DNA from: Tetrahymena thermophila SB210
Taxonomy: Eukaryota; Ciliophora; Oligohymenophorea; Hymenostomatida; Tetrahymenidae
Assembly: GCF_000189635.1 (NCBI RefSeq)
Contig: NW_002476216.1
Location: forward strand, 1-64,000
Direction: 5' to 3'
Length of the DNA: 64,000 bases
This document shows positions 22,101 to 32,847 of this stretch, one piece after another (positions within the stretch are counted from its first letter, which is position 1; each line of letters opens with the position of its first letter). A program made the position numbers and the translations under genes. The notes under the pieces are model-generated. The model did not search any database and was not told where the DNA came from. It saw nothing but the letters and a program-made list of their open reading frames with translations.

Positions 22101-25100
22101 ATAGAAAATTCATAGATAATCAAGAAATAAATAAGTAGTTAGGTGTTGGAAGAAAACAAGATTTGCCTTAAGGATCAAAAGTAATTTTTTAATCATTAAT
22201 GATTAATTTAACAACAAAATTACAATAAACTTTAGCATTTATTTTTGAATAAAATTATTACATTCACAATAAATTATTTTAAAATTTATTAATTTTAACT
22301 TTAAAATTTAATGATTAAATAAAATCTTCATGAGCTTATTAAATTAATTTATTAAACAAAAAAGGCTGTTACTAGTAATGAACAATAAAGAGTTGAATAA
22401 ATTAGATTAGCTCTCTTAGATATATATAAAAACGATTTCCAATAACTCAGTGAAACATTCTTCATGAGTACCCCTTTGATAGATTTATAGCAATTCCTTC
22501 AAATAACAAAGCAGATTTTCTCTATGTCAGGCTCTTAAATTTAACAACCTCATGAAAAGGAATTGGAATGGATGTTTAATGAAATCGATGCAAATTAAGG
22601 AGGAACAATTACATACAATGAATTTGAGTTATATTTTGCTGGAAGCTAAGAAGTTGTTCAAAAAAAGCGCAATAAAAAACTTAGCATTTCACCTCAAATG
22701 GAATAAGAAATTCTTGAATTGTTCAAAGTAGTAGATGTCAATGGTGACTAGCAAATAAATGCTGATGAGCTCAACAGACTTTTCTCAAAAATAGGAAGCT
22801 TTGCTTCAGCTTAGGAAATAGAGGAATATATAAGAAGGTATTTATTTATTTAATGAAAACTAACTTTTAATAAAGCTAACTAACTTTTTTTATTTTGTTT
22901 CAAGATATGATAAAAACGGAGATAGAACTTTAGGATTTGAAGAATTTAAAATGATCATGGAAGAAAAAATAAAGAATGAAATGATGACCTCAGAATCTAT
23001 TATAGATGACTTGAAGAAGGAATTTAAAAAAGTTGACCTACAAAACACAAGAAGCTTAAATATTGGATAGTTAGGTTAGGTCTTCAGTAATATGGGAGTT
23101 CAATTAAAGCCTTCAGAATTAAGTGCATTATTCGTAGAAATAGATGTTGATGGCAGCAGAACTGTTGATATAGACGAGTTGATTGCATTCATTACTAGAA
23201 ACTCAGATGGAGTCAGCACTCTAGCTTAAACAGCCATTTTAAATGTATTTTTATTATAAGATTAAAATTCTTTAAACTAAAAATTAGATTTAATGAATTA
23301 AAATAGTTTATTCAATTTTAAATTTTATTATTTATTTTCTTAGATAAGATCAAGTAGAAAATTTTCTATTAAGGATTTACTTGATACTTTTAAGTAGATG
23401 CCATCAAATTATAGACTTTCTTTTATGAGAACTCAATTTTAAAGAGGCTAAAACTTACCAAGCTCTACTTTGCGCCCTAAAGTAACAGCTTCTCTAATCT
23501 ACTCAGACCTTCATTATGATAACCCAGGAATAATTGATAACAATTTATCAGTTCTTGATCACAAATATAATTAATCTGCCTTCTAAATTGAATTGACATT
23601 TAAGAGTGCTACTGGTATACCGATACCTGATGTAAATGCATTCCCTCGTGATCAAATATTTAAGAGAATTGCTTATGTGTCACTATATGATGGTAATAGA
23701 CAATATTTAGGAAATACATGTAGAATAGAATCATTCTGGAACCCTAATAATGAAGATATATGGTAATATCATTTATTTATTTCTCTTATCATTCTAATAT
23801 TTTTTTTATTTAATTTAAAATGCTAAATTTATTTATTTTTTAGCAAAGCCTAAAAATATTTTAATTACTAAATTTAAAATCCAATTAATAAATTATTATG
23901 CTTGTCGAAAATTGTTTGCATAACAAATAGATTCAATCTGAAATAGAATTTCCATTTTAATATAAAAATAAATTTTTTAATTTAAATATGACTAAATAAA
24001 TGAAGCATAAAATATTTGCAAATTTAATAAAAAAATTATAAGAAAACTATGCTAAAAAAATATTTTATTTACTTTCAAAAATATATTCTGAAATGAAATG
24101 AAATTGATTAGATTTTTCAAAGAAAAAAATTTATGAATTGATAATAAATATTTTTATTTTAATTTAGGGAATTTGAAAAATAATAATTTGGAGATTAAAC
24201 TCTATTTGTTCGTTTTAATGGATATGATAAAAATAAGCACACTAACTTAAATATTTGTATTGAGCTTGTAATGAACTATCTTCCTAAGAAGAGTAATTCT
24301 AAATGTGATTTGGAGATATCTGTTTCTCATGTTATTATACCATTTACTAGTCTTAGCAGAAATGGAGAATATTCTTTTTAACTTAATGGAGGAGAACCTA
24401 CTAAACCTGCTAACATAAGACCTGAAGATATTAGAGCAAAGAGATCAGGAGTTTCGGCTTTGGTAATTTATTTTTAATCAAAGAGTTTCTAATAACTTTG
24501 TATTAAAACATAATAAATAGATTAAGACTTTCAAAAAAGTAGAATCGCAAATTAAGGTCAACATAAATACAAATATTACAAATAAAAATCATCTAAATGA
24601 TTTAGCAATCATGCCTGACATGATTGTCATGAGAAGAACTAATCTTCCCTTCTTCACTATATACAGAGAATACTTTGGTTTCAGGAGCATTTGTAAGAAA
24701 GAAATTGATATTAGCTTAGCTTGCGACCCTATATTTAAGACATTTAGCAAAGTTATTGACTGCCCTGACACTGTTAATTTTATTGGAGATTTTTGGAGAA
24801 ATGAAGTAGTGTAAGAAATTTATTTTTAATTGATAAAACCTAAATATTTATTTATTTATTTATTTATTTTTGAAATAAATAGAGTAAAAATTTAGAAGTT
24901 AGAAGATCAAAAGATTGCCTTCTAAAAAATTATGAATCACCTTTATTTGCTTTTTAATTATGATAGATTTGCATTTGCTCCTAATGATCCTACTGCAAGT
25001 GTTTATTGCTTCCCAATGGTAATTCAAGAAAGAAATAGGTTGCTTAATTTATGTATAGAAGATTTAAGAATTATGCTAGGCCTTAAAATTGGATAACCGT

Positions 25101-25323
25101 AAATTAATTAATTAATTTATCTAATTTATTAATCATTAAAATATTTATTTTTGTAATTATATTTATTTTCCAAAAATTAATTAGATCTAATCTTAAGATT
25201 TAAGAGAGCTCTGTTCCTTTCACAATAGAAGAATTATTAGATGATAATCAAGAAGATGATAACAACATGTTCTAAGAGTTTTTAGCAAGAAAGTCTTCAT
25301 AGTCTATTTTATCCAGAAAATGA
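10132..25323 (+). CDS. Giant pseudokinase / multi-EF-hand protein with C-terminal C2-like region
   Basis: One gene spanning about 15 kb, with many introns and perhaps 3,500-4,000 residues. The start at ATG 10132 (MNYSRSFQQSG) is the first in frame. Exon 1 holds a kinase-like lobe: HLNIKPSNMI replaces the catalytic HRDxKxxN, no DFG is visible, and SSELRESSDIFSLGLCYVQA matches the APE/alpha-F region, so catalysis is doubtful. EF-hand loops follow: DPNDTGKYNMVE (~11750), DINGDGLITKNE (14942), DLNNSGNISIDE (~15050), DKNEDGKIQFSE (~17825), DKNGDGIISYDE (~18327), DANQGGTITYNE (~22590), DVNGDQQINADE (~22737), DKNGDRTLGFEE (~22912) and DVDGSRTVDIDE (~23146), plus degenerate ones. An Asp/Arg-rich tract (16400-16790) and a Gln/Tyr repeat (21375-21720) interrupt. 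The C-terminal ~500 residues (23340-25323) are beta-rich (QTLFVRFNGYDKNKHTNLNI, CDLEISVSHVIIPF) and C2-like. Stop TGA at 25321. Inferred calcium-responsive scaffold, perhaps cortical or ciliary. Confidence 0.85.
10159..11065 (+). other. Kinase-like (pseudokinase) domain in the first exon of the giant gene
   Basis: The exon runs uninterrupted in ciliate code to a GTAAAAAC donor at 11066. A hydrophobic strand (SSIVYLMKKIIFTTPSE) and an HILYLFYEK hinge-like strand precede FEQLHKLILKNTSHLNIKPSN, the catalytic-loop counterpart. Asp of HRD is replaced by Asn, and the DFG position reads FSEGG. The helix alpha-F motif SDIFSLG is intact. The same SELRE...SDIFSLG pattern occurs in the HRD- and DFG-containing kinase at 31-33 kb, suggesting the two domains belong to one kinase branch. 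Confidence 0.7.
16395..16800 (+). repeat. Asp/Arg/Asn-rich low-complexity tract inside the giant gene
   Basis: In the coding frame the stretch alternates D, R and N with some E and Q (units such as DRDRDRE, RDFDRSRDFDRDQDRNR, RRRNERDDDEDRN). At DNA level it is a GATAGA/GATGAT purine-rich imperfect repeat, purine-biased on the plus strand. It lies between ordered segments (FLLEKVKRKQ before, ALKNFLEQMIQNKC after). The frame stays open on both strands and in two frames here, so other frames through it are shadows. Probably a flexible charged linker. Confidence 0.8.
21375..21725 (+). repeat. Tandem ~10-residue Gln/Tyr/Arg repeat (YDQRRPQDQG type) in the giant gene
   Basis: In frame, the protein repeats a decapeptide of the form YDQRRPQDQG about eight times with variation (YDQRRPYDQ, YDQKRPQDQG, YDPRRFQDQG), followed by a Gln/Asn-rich tail. 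The DNA period is 30 nt, with units such as GACTAAAGAAGACCATAG. The many TAA/TAG codons are read as Gln. Composition (Q, Y, R, D) resembles prion-like or condensate-forming sequences; that role is inference. Confidence 0.85.
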
Positions 25324-26236
25324 AGAAAATAATAAATGATCCATTCATACTAACAAGCAAAACTTGAATTAATTTTGCAAGCAATAAAAAATAAATTTAC
25401 AAATAAACAAATCAATCAATCAATCAACAAATCTATCTATTTTTGAAATTTTATACTTATTATAATAATATTTTAATTTTTTATAGCTTCTTAAATATGT
25501 AAATATTTTATTTATTATAAAGATGTCAAGAAATAAAAAAAAATTTATAAAAAATTATAATAAATCTCTAAAATCAAACATACAAGATTAGAAAATATTT
25601 TTTAAACATTTTTTATTTATAAGAATTTGTAAATTATTTATTTTCTTTTGGTTCAGTTTCATATTTAATGTTCTCAGTTATATTTTTTAGTTATTTTTCG
25701 TGATTTAAGTTAGCAAAACTGTTTAAAAATATTTAAATCAATAAAAAGAGTATTTTACATTTTGTTAATAAATTATTTAATAAACTAAAGAACTTAGAGT
25801 ATTTATTACTCATTTTAAATAATCTATTGTCATAGTTGAAGAAGCTTCTTAATTTCAATGAAGTATTAAATAGCAATTTTATTTTTTATTAATTTATAAT
25901 ACAAAATAATCTTTAAAATTGAACCAATCTTATTTTATAAATAAATTAAAAATTCTATCATATTTTTAATAAGATGATTGTTTGATTGATATTCATTAAT
26001 TTATTTAAAGTTTTATAAATCAGTCAAGAAAAATATATTTTTAGATATTTAATCCAGTTATATATTTATTTATTCATTCATTCACTCATTCAATTACTTA
26101 ACTATTCAAAAAGAAATTCTTAGTAAGAAAGAAATTAGAATAATTAATGAGCTGTCATTAAAAATGTAAGAATTTTCCTAATCTTTAACCATAATCTGAC
26201 TATGGTAAGATTTTATCTGATTATAGGTATTTAACA
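25324..26236. other. AT-rich intergenic region
   Basis: Contains short repeats (AATCAATCAATC near 25408, ATTCATTCATTC near 26070) and no convincing gene. Expected to hold the 3' UTR of the giant gene and the promoter of the small downstream gene. Confidence 0.5.
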
Positions 26237-26477
26237 ATGTCTTAAAGGTAAAATTAGATTTTAAACTAATATAAATTTGAAATATTCTTATGTTAAAAGA
26301 TCAGGATTATAAAAATTGAAGGATTAGTTATTATTTGAAGGAAGAAATACAGCATCAGTAATGACAAACTTAAAGGCAAACAACGATTTATGTTTAAGAA
26401 GACTTGATAAGTATGAAATGCCTTATATTAATCAAGATATTTACAGATATACTTCAACTTACAATTAAAAATGGTGA
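26237..26477 (+). CDS. Small two-exon hypothetical protein (62 aa)
   Basis: Not recognised. Exon 1 is only 11 nt (26237-26247, ATG TCT TAA AG). A 52-nt intron (26248-26299) begins GTAAAA and ends AAAAG. Exon 2 runs to TGA at 26475-26477. The splice joins MSQ to RSGLQKLKDQLLFEGRNTA, and the protein continues TNLKANNDLCLRRLDKYE and ends YRYTSTYNQKW. Codon use and composition (K, L, N, E, R) look like real protein, clearly different from surrounding AT-rich DNA. No domain or signal was seen. Exon 2 could instead be the last exon of a longer gene whose upstream exons I could not find. Confidence 0.5.
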
Positions 26478-27071
26478 TAAATTATTGAAATTTATAAATA
26501 TATGTATAGCTTTTTAACAATCGTAAACATATATTAAAATAAATATATAAAGAAGGAATACTATTCTACAAACTTATTTTTGATAATTTAAAATAATTTA
26601 ATTATTTTTATTGAATATTTTTTTTATACTTGAATACTAATATACTATTTTATATTGTTTTAGGTTTGTTTCATATATAGATTTGTATTTACAAATAAAA
26701 TTTATCAACAAAAATTAATATCATTAAAAGTCTATCAAGTATTTTTTACTAACTATCAAAATATGAATAGAAAATTCAAAATCTTTAAACCAAAAAACAC
26801 TACAAATTAATAATAAATTGATTGAATTCTTTCATAATTTATTTATTAATTTAAATTATTTTATTAAACCTAGAAATTTACTTCAATTAATTTTTTAAGT
26901 TCTACTTTTCATTTTTAACTCAAAAAATAAATTAACACATATTCTTTTAAATATAAATTTTTATTTATTATTTTGCTCATTAGAAAATTACCCTAAAAGT
27001 TCTAAATTAAGTGTTTTTATACAAATAACCTGCTAAACAAACATCTTTGAAATAATATAAAATCATCTTAG
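26478..27071. other. AT-rich convergent intergenic region
   Basis: Lies between the 3' ends of the small plus-strand gene and the minus-strand membrane protein gene. No frame with coding character was seen; it probably holds only 3' UTRs. Confidence 0.5.
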
Positions 27072-29356
27072 TCAAATTAGAGATGAGAATATTCTTTTAT
27101 CTATTTCGTTTAAATTATCCTGATTATAGCATTTTTTAATAAAATTCTTAAGATAATCAAACTATTGTTATTCAGATATTGTAACTTCAAATAGTTCTTC
27201 AAAGTGACTCATCTTTTATTCTTTAATTAATTAATTATTTTAATTTTAATATTTTATCAAATTTACCTATGTTTTTGTTTAACTTCTTTTTCCAAAATGT
27301 ATCAGAAAGTCCTACATAAAATAAAGCAGCAAACTGGTCTTTAGTTAGAAGACTCGCAACAGCCTTTTTCAAGAAGATTATATCTTTAAACAATTTTTGA
27401 TAGTCTAAACTATAGTCGACCTACTAGTCTATTTGTAACTTAGTTTCATTATTTAATCCTATTGAATGTAAATATTCCTTCTTTTTGCAGAATCTTTAAG
27501 ATGAAATAAAAAATTAATATTTTAAATGAATAAATGAAAATGATATTTTAATCTAAATCCTAAAATTTTTTTTAATTAATTTTTACTTAAATTTGAAGAT
27601 GATATCTTTAATTTTTCTGGTTAAGAAATTATCCTTTAAAGTTTTTAATTTTTGATCTTCAAAAATTTTATTATTTTCAATTCTAACTTCCTGCTGGTTT
27701 TAATCTTGATTAACAAACTATTTTTTCATTATGTTTTTTTAATTTTTTTAGAGTTTTTATTGCCTTGTATTAGGTAAAAAATTCTTTAATTAGCTTTGTT
27801 CCTTCTAAAAATTTTCTAACCTCTTTATATTTTTAATCTCATTTGATTATTGTATGTTTAATGGACTTGGAGATGTCAAAACTAATTCATAGTTTAAATC
27901 CATTTATTTACTATTTTTAATTAGTTTATTATTAAATAACTCTTTAGAACTTACTAAAGAATGATCTTTTGTATTTTTTCGTTCTATGTTATTTTATTAA
28001 TACACTTAATTTAAAGTTTTTTCTCCAGATTTTGTCAAAAGGTATGGAATTAAAATAGGACTTGTATTCTCTTATTCATTTTAATCTGGGCTACAATCAT
28101 TATTATCATTTGTGTTACAATTACTTTTTTTGCTGCTATTAATTTTATCTTAATCACTTCGATTGTTACTATTTGTATTATTATCGCTATTATTATTTTT
28201 ATTGCTATCATTGCTATTATTTTTATTGTTATCGTTTTTCTTATTGTTTTTATTTTTATTTAGCAAAACATTATTCAACTGTAAAATTTTTTAATAAGTA
28301 CCAGAATATAAATTTTAAAGTATTAATATAAACAAATCCTGTCTTATTAAACTCTAAGCAAGCTATCTTCCAAAAACTCCAAAAAACATTAAAAAAGCTA
28401 AGGTACTATTGCAAATGGATAAAACTTCTGTAAAAGTTGGATATTAAATGTTAATTTATTCAACTTATTCATCTAAGGATATATATATTTACATAAAATA
28501 TTTCAAACCAGTTTACTTACTCACAGTTTATTAATCCAAAGTTTCTGTAAACAGCATGTACGAAATAGGAGAACTGTAACTTGATTCTAATTAAATCAAA
28601 GGACCATCTTTAACATATGTTATTTACTTTATTGCTTTGAATTATCCAATTAATAATTAATTATTAGACATTATAAAATTCTATTGCTTATAATTTGATT
28701 GCATAGACTTTAAAGTTATATTATATTGAGATGTAAATAGTTTTATTTTAATGGCATTCGATTGGTCAATTATATAATTTTCTATTTCTTATGGACTTGC
28801 GCAGTTATCTGGGACAAAATTTTTCTTCATATCAACATCTTAGCATCTATAAGCATTTAATTAAATGTAGGAATTCATACTCTCATTATTTCCAATTGTG
28901 ATCATTTTATTTTCAAGTTTTGAAGTATCAAGACATGAAAAGCCTTAAAGAGAAGGGGTTTTACATTTAATTATATCCAATTTAGTTTCACTTTAATACG
29001 AGTTATTATTAAACACAAAATAAGGAACTATAACTAAATAAGTTTTATTTTATTTATTTTGAATTTCATCTAAAGTTGTTAGGTTCTTCATAGAAAAAAA
29101 CTTAAAGCCGTACATGTCATTATCAAGTGGTATTTCTAATCTATCATTACTAACAAATGTTTAAGATCTAAATTTTGGATCAATTTAATTGCTAAAGTAT
29201 AGCAAAGACATATAAAACAAATAAGCTATTGTAGCCCCTAGTATTGTGATAGATAGAAAAGAGCCTACAATAGTTCTTTTTCTCAAAGACTACTTTCCTG
29301 AATTGAATTAGAAAGACTAAGAAAATATATCCAAGTTTTTTATAAATTCAGTAGGC

Positions 29357-29358
<2 letters not shown>
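27072..29358 (-). CDS. Two-segment membrane protein, copy C of a three-member family
   Basis: Three exons give 715 aa: 27587-29358, 27267-27493 and 27072-27220, with introns of 93 and 46 nt that restore the frame. The start is ATG at 29358 (MPTEFIKNLDIFSQSFQFN). A predicted membrane segment sits near residues 33-55 (IVGSFLSITILGATIAYLFY) and a second near residue 300 (SICNSTLAFLMFFGVF). Between them is a ~240-residue, Cys- and Asn-bearing loop that is probably outside the cytoplasm; after them comes a long cytoplasmic tail. The order and motifs (FVPDNCAS, IDPKFRSQ, LLTKDQFAA, near-C-terminal DKRIFSS) match copies A and B at 56 and 61 kb. Copy C is more diverged and carries an Asn/Ser/Lys-rich insert (28090-28265). 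Function unknown; presumably a ciliate-expanded membrane protein family. Confidence 0.85.
28090..28265 (-). repeat. Asn/Ser/Asp-rich low-complexity tract in copy C
   Basis: The coding strand is a run of AAT, AGC, GAT and AAA codons giving NKNKNNKKNDNNKNNSN-like protein. It sits just after the second membrane segment in the cytoplasmic tail and is absent from copies A and B, so it probably arose by trinucleotide expansion after the copies diverged. Confidence 0.8.

Positions 29359-29398
<40 letters not shown>
29359..29398. repeat. (GATA)n microsatellite abutting the start codon of copy C
   Basis: About ten GATA/TAGA units lie directly upstream of the minus-strand ATG at 29356-29358, so they fall in the 5' UTR or core promoter. 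Length is likely polymorphic. Confidence 0.85.
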
Positions 29399-31056
29399 GA
29401 TTGATGATTGGTGTGTTTTATTTATTGTTTTTTTATTAATTCAATTAGAATTTTATCTGGGAATATTAATTTATATTACTAATTTTCCCAGAATAAATTT
29501 TTAGAAAGCTTATTGAACATGTAATTAAAGTGTTAAATAAATAGAAAACTTCAGTTTATCATTGCTTATTTCGTTAATTAAAAGAAAATATATCAACTTT
29601 TAAAGGCGAAATAAAATTCTGTCTCTCAATCAATCAATACCTAATTGAAGCTAACAATAATGACTTTCATTTGAATAAACAATAAGATAAAAATACAAGG
29701 GTAAAATAACTTTTCATGTTCATTAAATTGAAATATTTTATTAGAACACTCAAATGAAGTATTAATGGTAAAAACTAATTCAATTTCTTCGTCAGCCAAC
29801 AAATTTTCAAAGAACATAAAACTCCATCTCTCAATCAACTAATTACCTTTGAAAAAACTCAGAATAAAATTTAAGTGCAATTTCTTTCTAATAAATCAAT
29901 TGACTTTTTTTTAATTTGAATTGAACAAAAATTTAGGGAAAAGTAGAATCAACCTCTTTATTAGCCGAAGAAAACCAAACAAATTCTGAAATAAAAATAA
30001 AAGCTAAATAAAATTTCTTCTCTCAATTAATCAACCAAAAAACAACTCTTGAGTAAGCACTGAAAAAATAGCTAAACGCAATCTATACTTCTTTCAATTA
30101 ATCAATCAATCAAATTTTTGAACAAATACTCGAACAAACCAATAATGGCAAAATAAAATGTTAGAATTCCATTCAATCAAATACTTTTGAACATAAATTT
30201 AAATGCAAAAAATAAAAATTTCATCCATCTCTTAATCTACTAATTAATTATTTTGCACAAGCATTAAAATGAAATTTGGGGGGGAGAAATAGAAGGGTTT
30301 TTTTCCTTTTAGAATTTATTTAAGATTAAAATTTTATCCCTTTATCTTATAAAAATAAAAAGAAAGGTTGATATATAATGATAGGGGAATTCTAAGGTTG
30401 TCTGTAAAATATTCCTTTGAGGGTAGAATACTCTCATTAGGGCGAAAATTTATAAAAATATCGACCACATATTGCTTATTAGGCAGATGATTGAAATTAA
30501 AACCCAAATTTTAGATTTCGTAAATAGAAGTTATTTATAGAGGGATATTTTTGAAAAGTAGTAATGAGTAGCCTCTCCTTTTCTTTCTTAGAGTTCTTCT
30601 CTCTTGATCCTAAAGATGGCGCCCCAAATGACTGGTAGGTAATATATTCAAAAAGAAAGTGTTCTTAAATTTGATTTTAATTTCCTCAAATTGAAACTTT
30701 TTTAGTGAAAGGGAGTATAATGTAAAGCGGAAAAGGATATTTTCTAGTTTTTCCATAAAATTAGCTGTTTATTCTCTTAAAAAAAATATATTTTGATAAT
30801 TTAGGAAAGATTACTATATAGTTTCTTACAAAATCTTTTATTTTTATTTATCGAAAAATTTTATATAATTAATTATAAGCATTTTTTTCATCTAAAATTT
30901 CAATCCTAATTAATCAATTAATGTGATTGATATATTTTTATTTTTTTAGTTATTAAATTTAAAAATTGATTTTCAATTTAATAGTTCCTACAATAAATTT
31001 TAGAAATGATTCGAAAAAAATATTCTTTCCTCAAAATTCAAACATAAATGTTCCAA
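29399..31056. other. Intergenic region with degenerate minisatellite and a GC-richer island
   Basis: From about 29620 to 30260 a loose repeat recurs, with a pyrimidine-rich start (TCTCTCAAT) followed by CAATCAATCAA and ACTxTTGAxxAA blocks, spaced roughly 70-80 nt in the best part (30010-30240). It is followed at about 30280-30680 by less AT-rich sequence containing a small ORF (listed separately). The rest to 31056 is AT-rich. No transposon ends were recognised. Confidence 0.5.
30564..30674 (+). CDS. Possible micro-ORF (36 aa), GC-richer than surroundings
   Basis: ATG at 30564 opens a 37-codon frame (including TGA) starting MSSLSFSFLEFFSLDPKDGA and ending CSQI. Its base composition, including GGCGCCCC near 30618-30625, is unusual for this window. 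GGTAGGTAAT at 30634 could be a splice donor, in which case this is a first exon; no matching downstream exon was found. It could equally be part of a non-coding RNA. Function unknown. Confidence 0.25.
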
Positions 31057-32847
31057 TCATTAATTTTTTTGATGTTATGATTGAATTTCTTCAATAGTTT
31101 ATATTAAAATAGAGGAATCAGGTCTATGGTCAGGATTGGTTTCTAGCATTTTTATTACTAAAAGAATAATTTAACTATATTTAGTATCTTTATACATATT
31201 CTTCATTAATCTAATTTTTGCTTATTTAAATATTTCATCACAATTAACTTATGAGATATCAGCTAGAGTGAGCATGTACAACAAGATCATTCCCAAACTA
31301 AATATGTCACTTTTAAAAAAATTAATTGTTTTATCTCTCTTCATTTCTCTCAACTCGGGAGACATCCATTTAAGAGTTCCAAAAGCTATATTATTTTAAA
31401 ATTGTTCTGATTAATATAATTCTTAAGCACATCCGAAATCTGAAAGATAATAGTTTTCTTCTCTAATTAATATGTTTGATGGCTTTAAATCCCTATGTAC
31501 TATTCCTTCATCTGAGTAGATTAAAGCTAAAGTTTTACCTATTTAGACTAAGAATTTTACTATTTCTTCTTGATTGAATTATTCAAGCTATTTTTAAGTT
31601 TGAATATTAAAAATAAAAATCAAAAAAATATTTACTAAAATAATTCAGTAATTTTTTTAATTTTTGAATTAATTTAAGTATGTACATCAGCTTGTTTTTA
31701 ATTGATTTATTCTTGTAAATTAGATTCAGCTAAGTCTAAAATGAGGTAAGTTGATCTGTTTGATACAATATAATTTTATAGTTTTTTAACATAGTCATAT
31801 TTTTTTAATTTTTCTAAGACTTCTATCTCATGGAAGGCGCTACTGCTTATATTATCCATTTATTCAGAAACACAAATCTATTTGCACGCATAATAATCTG
31901 GCATATTTGATAAAATATCTTGATTTTTGATTATTTCTTTGTGCTTATTTTTGACTTTATAGACATCTCCATAGCTACCAGAACCTAAAGAATCTCTAAA
32001 ATCTATTTCATACTTTTTTTAAAACTGCTCTTTTGATATTTTGATTGCCTATTTAAATATCAGATCTTCAAGTCTAGCTAAAAACTTCTTGCCTTTTTTA
32101 GCCTCTTTTTTTTGTTTTAAAAACAAATAACAGAGTAAAAAAAAGGCATAGTATAGACTAAAATATTTAAATTTTAATTAATGCTAAATTAGTAGATAAA
32201 TAAGGGTTATTTAATTAATATGTTGAAAATTATTAATAATTAAAGTTATTATTTTATTCATCAACATATGTTACAATTAAATAATCTTTACTTTTGGATA
32301 AATAGATTGTTTAATTATTATTTTGTTAAGCATATTCCTTTACAAAATCATTGTAATTTAATATAATTTAGTAAATGTATAACACTTTTTAGCTGTTTTC
32401 TGAGCTTGGATCTTTATAACTCATCAAAAAATATGAATTACTCTGATATTAGTAATTATAGTTAAATTTAGGCAAATCTTATTTATTTCTAAAACTCTCA
32501 CTGAAGTCTTTTATTATTTTTAAGTGATTATCCTATGTAACATAATTGAATAAATAGATATTTGTGTTTGGTATTATTTAATCTATCATTTTATTTTTAA
32601 ATATGAATGTATTATATTTCGAAGATATTAAAGCTTAGTCTCCACCAAAGGATTGAATTTCCTCGAATTCATCTTCATCTTCCAAACAAAATATTTGTTA
32701 CAAAATTAAATAATTAACTTTTTATTTAATTTAATACAAGCACTTGTTTGAGTCAGATGTAAAAAAACCTAATTACATAATATTAGGTATTTAAATTTAG
32801 GGGATATAAAACCACTGCTTGCTACTCATACTGTTAATGTCATTCAT
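31057..32847 (-). CDS. Protein kinase with possible single membrane segment (receptor-like)
   Basis: Phosphorylates protein Ser/Thr by inference. From ATG at 32847 a ~225-residue N-terminal region (acidic LEDEDEFEEIQSFGGD, then Tyr/Asn-rich) precedes a hydrophobic segment (YFSLYYAFFLLCYLFL, ~32110-32160). The kinase domain then follows: glycine loop GSGSYGDVYKV, beta-3 Lys in YYACKQI, hinge YLILDLAESNL, catalytic HRDLKPSN, DFG in YLSDFGCAQE, SPE for APE, and SDIFSLGMILLYML. An intron at 31588-31685 (98 nt) splits the domain in frame. Stop TGA at 31057-31059. The N-terminal part and the kinase lie in frames differing by one nucleotide. The change falls near T8 and A8 runs at 32100-32150, so an unseen intron, a sequence error or real frameshifting is possible. 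All catalytic residues are present. Confidence 0.8.

Noticed and set aside
24589-24771. Minus-strand ORF
   Set aside because: Antisense to the C-terminal exon of the giant gene, whose frame contains DPIFKTFSKVIDCPDTV.
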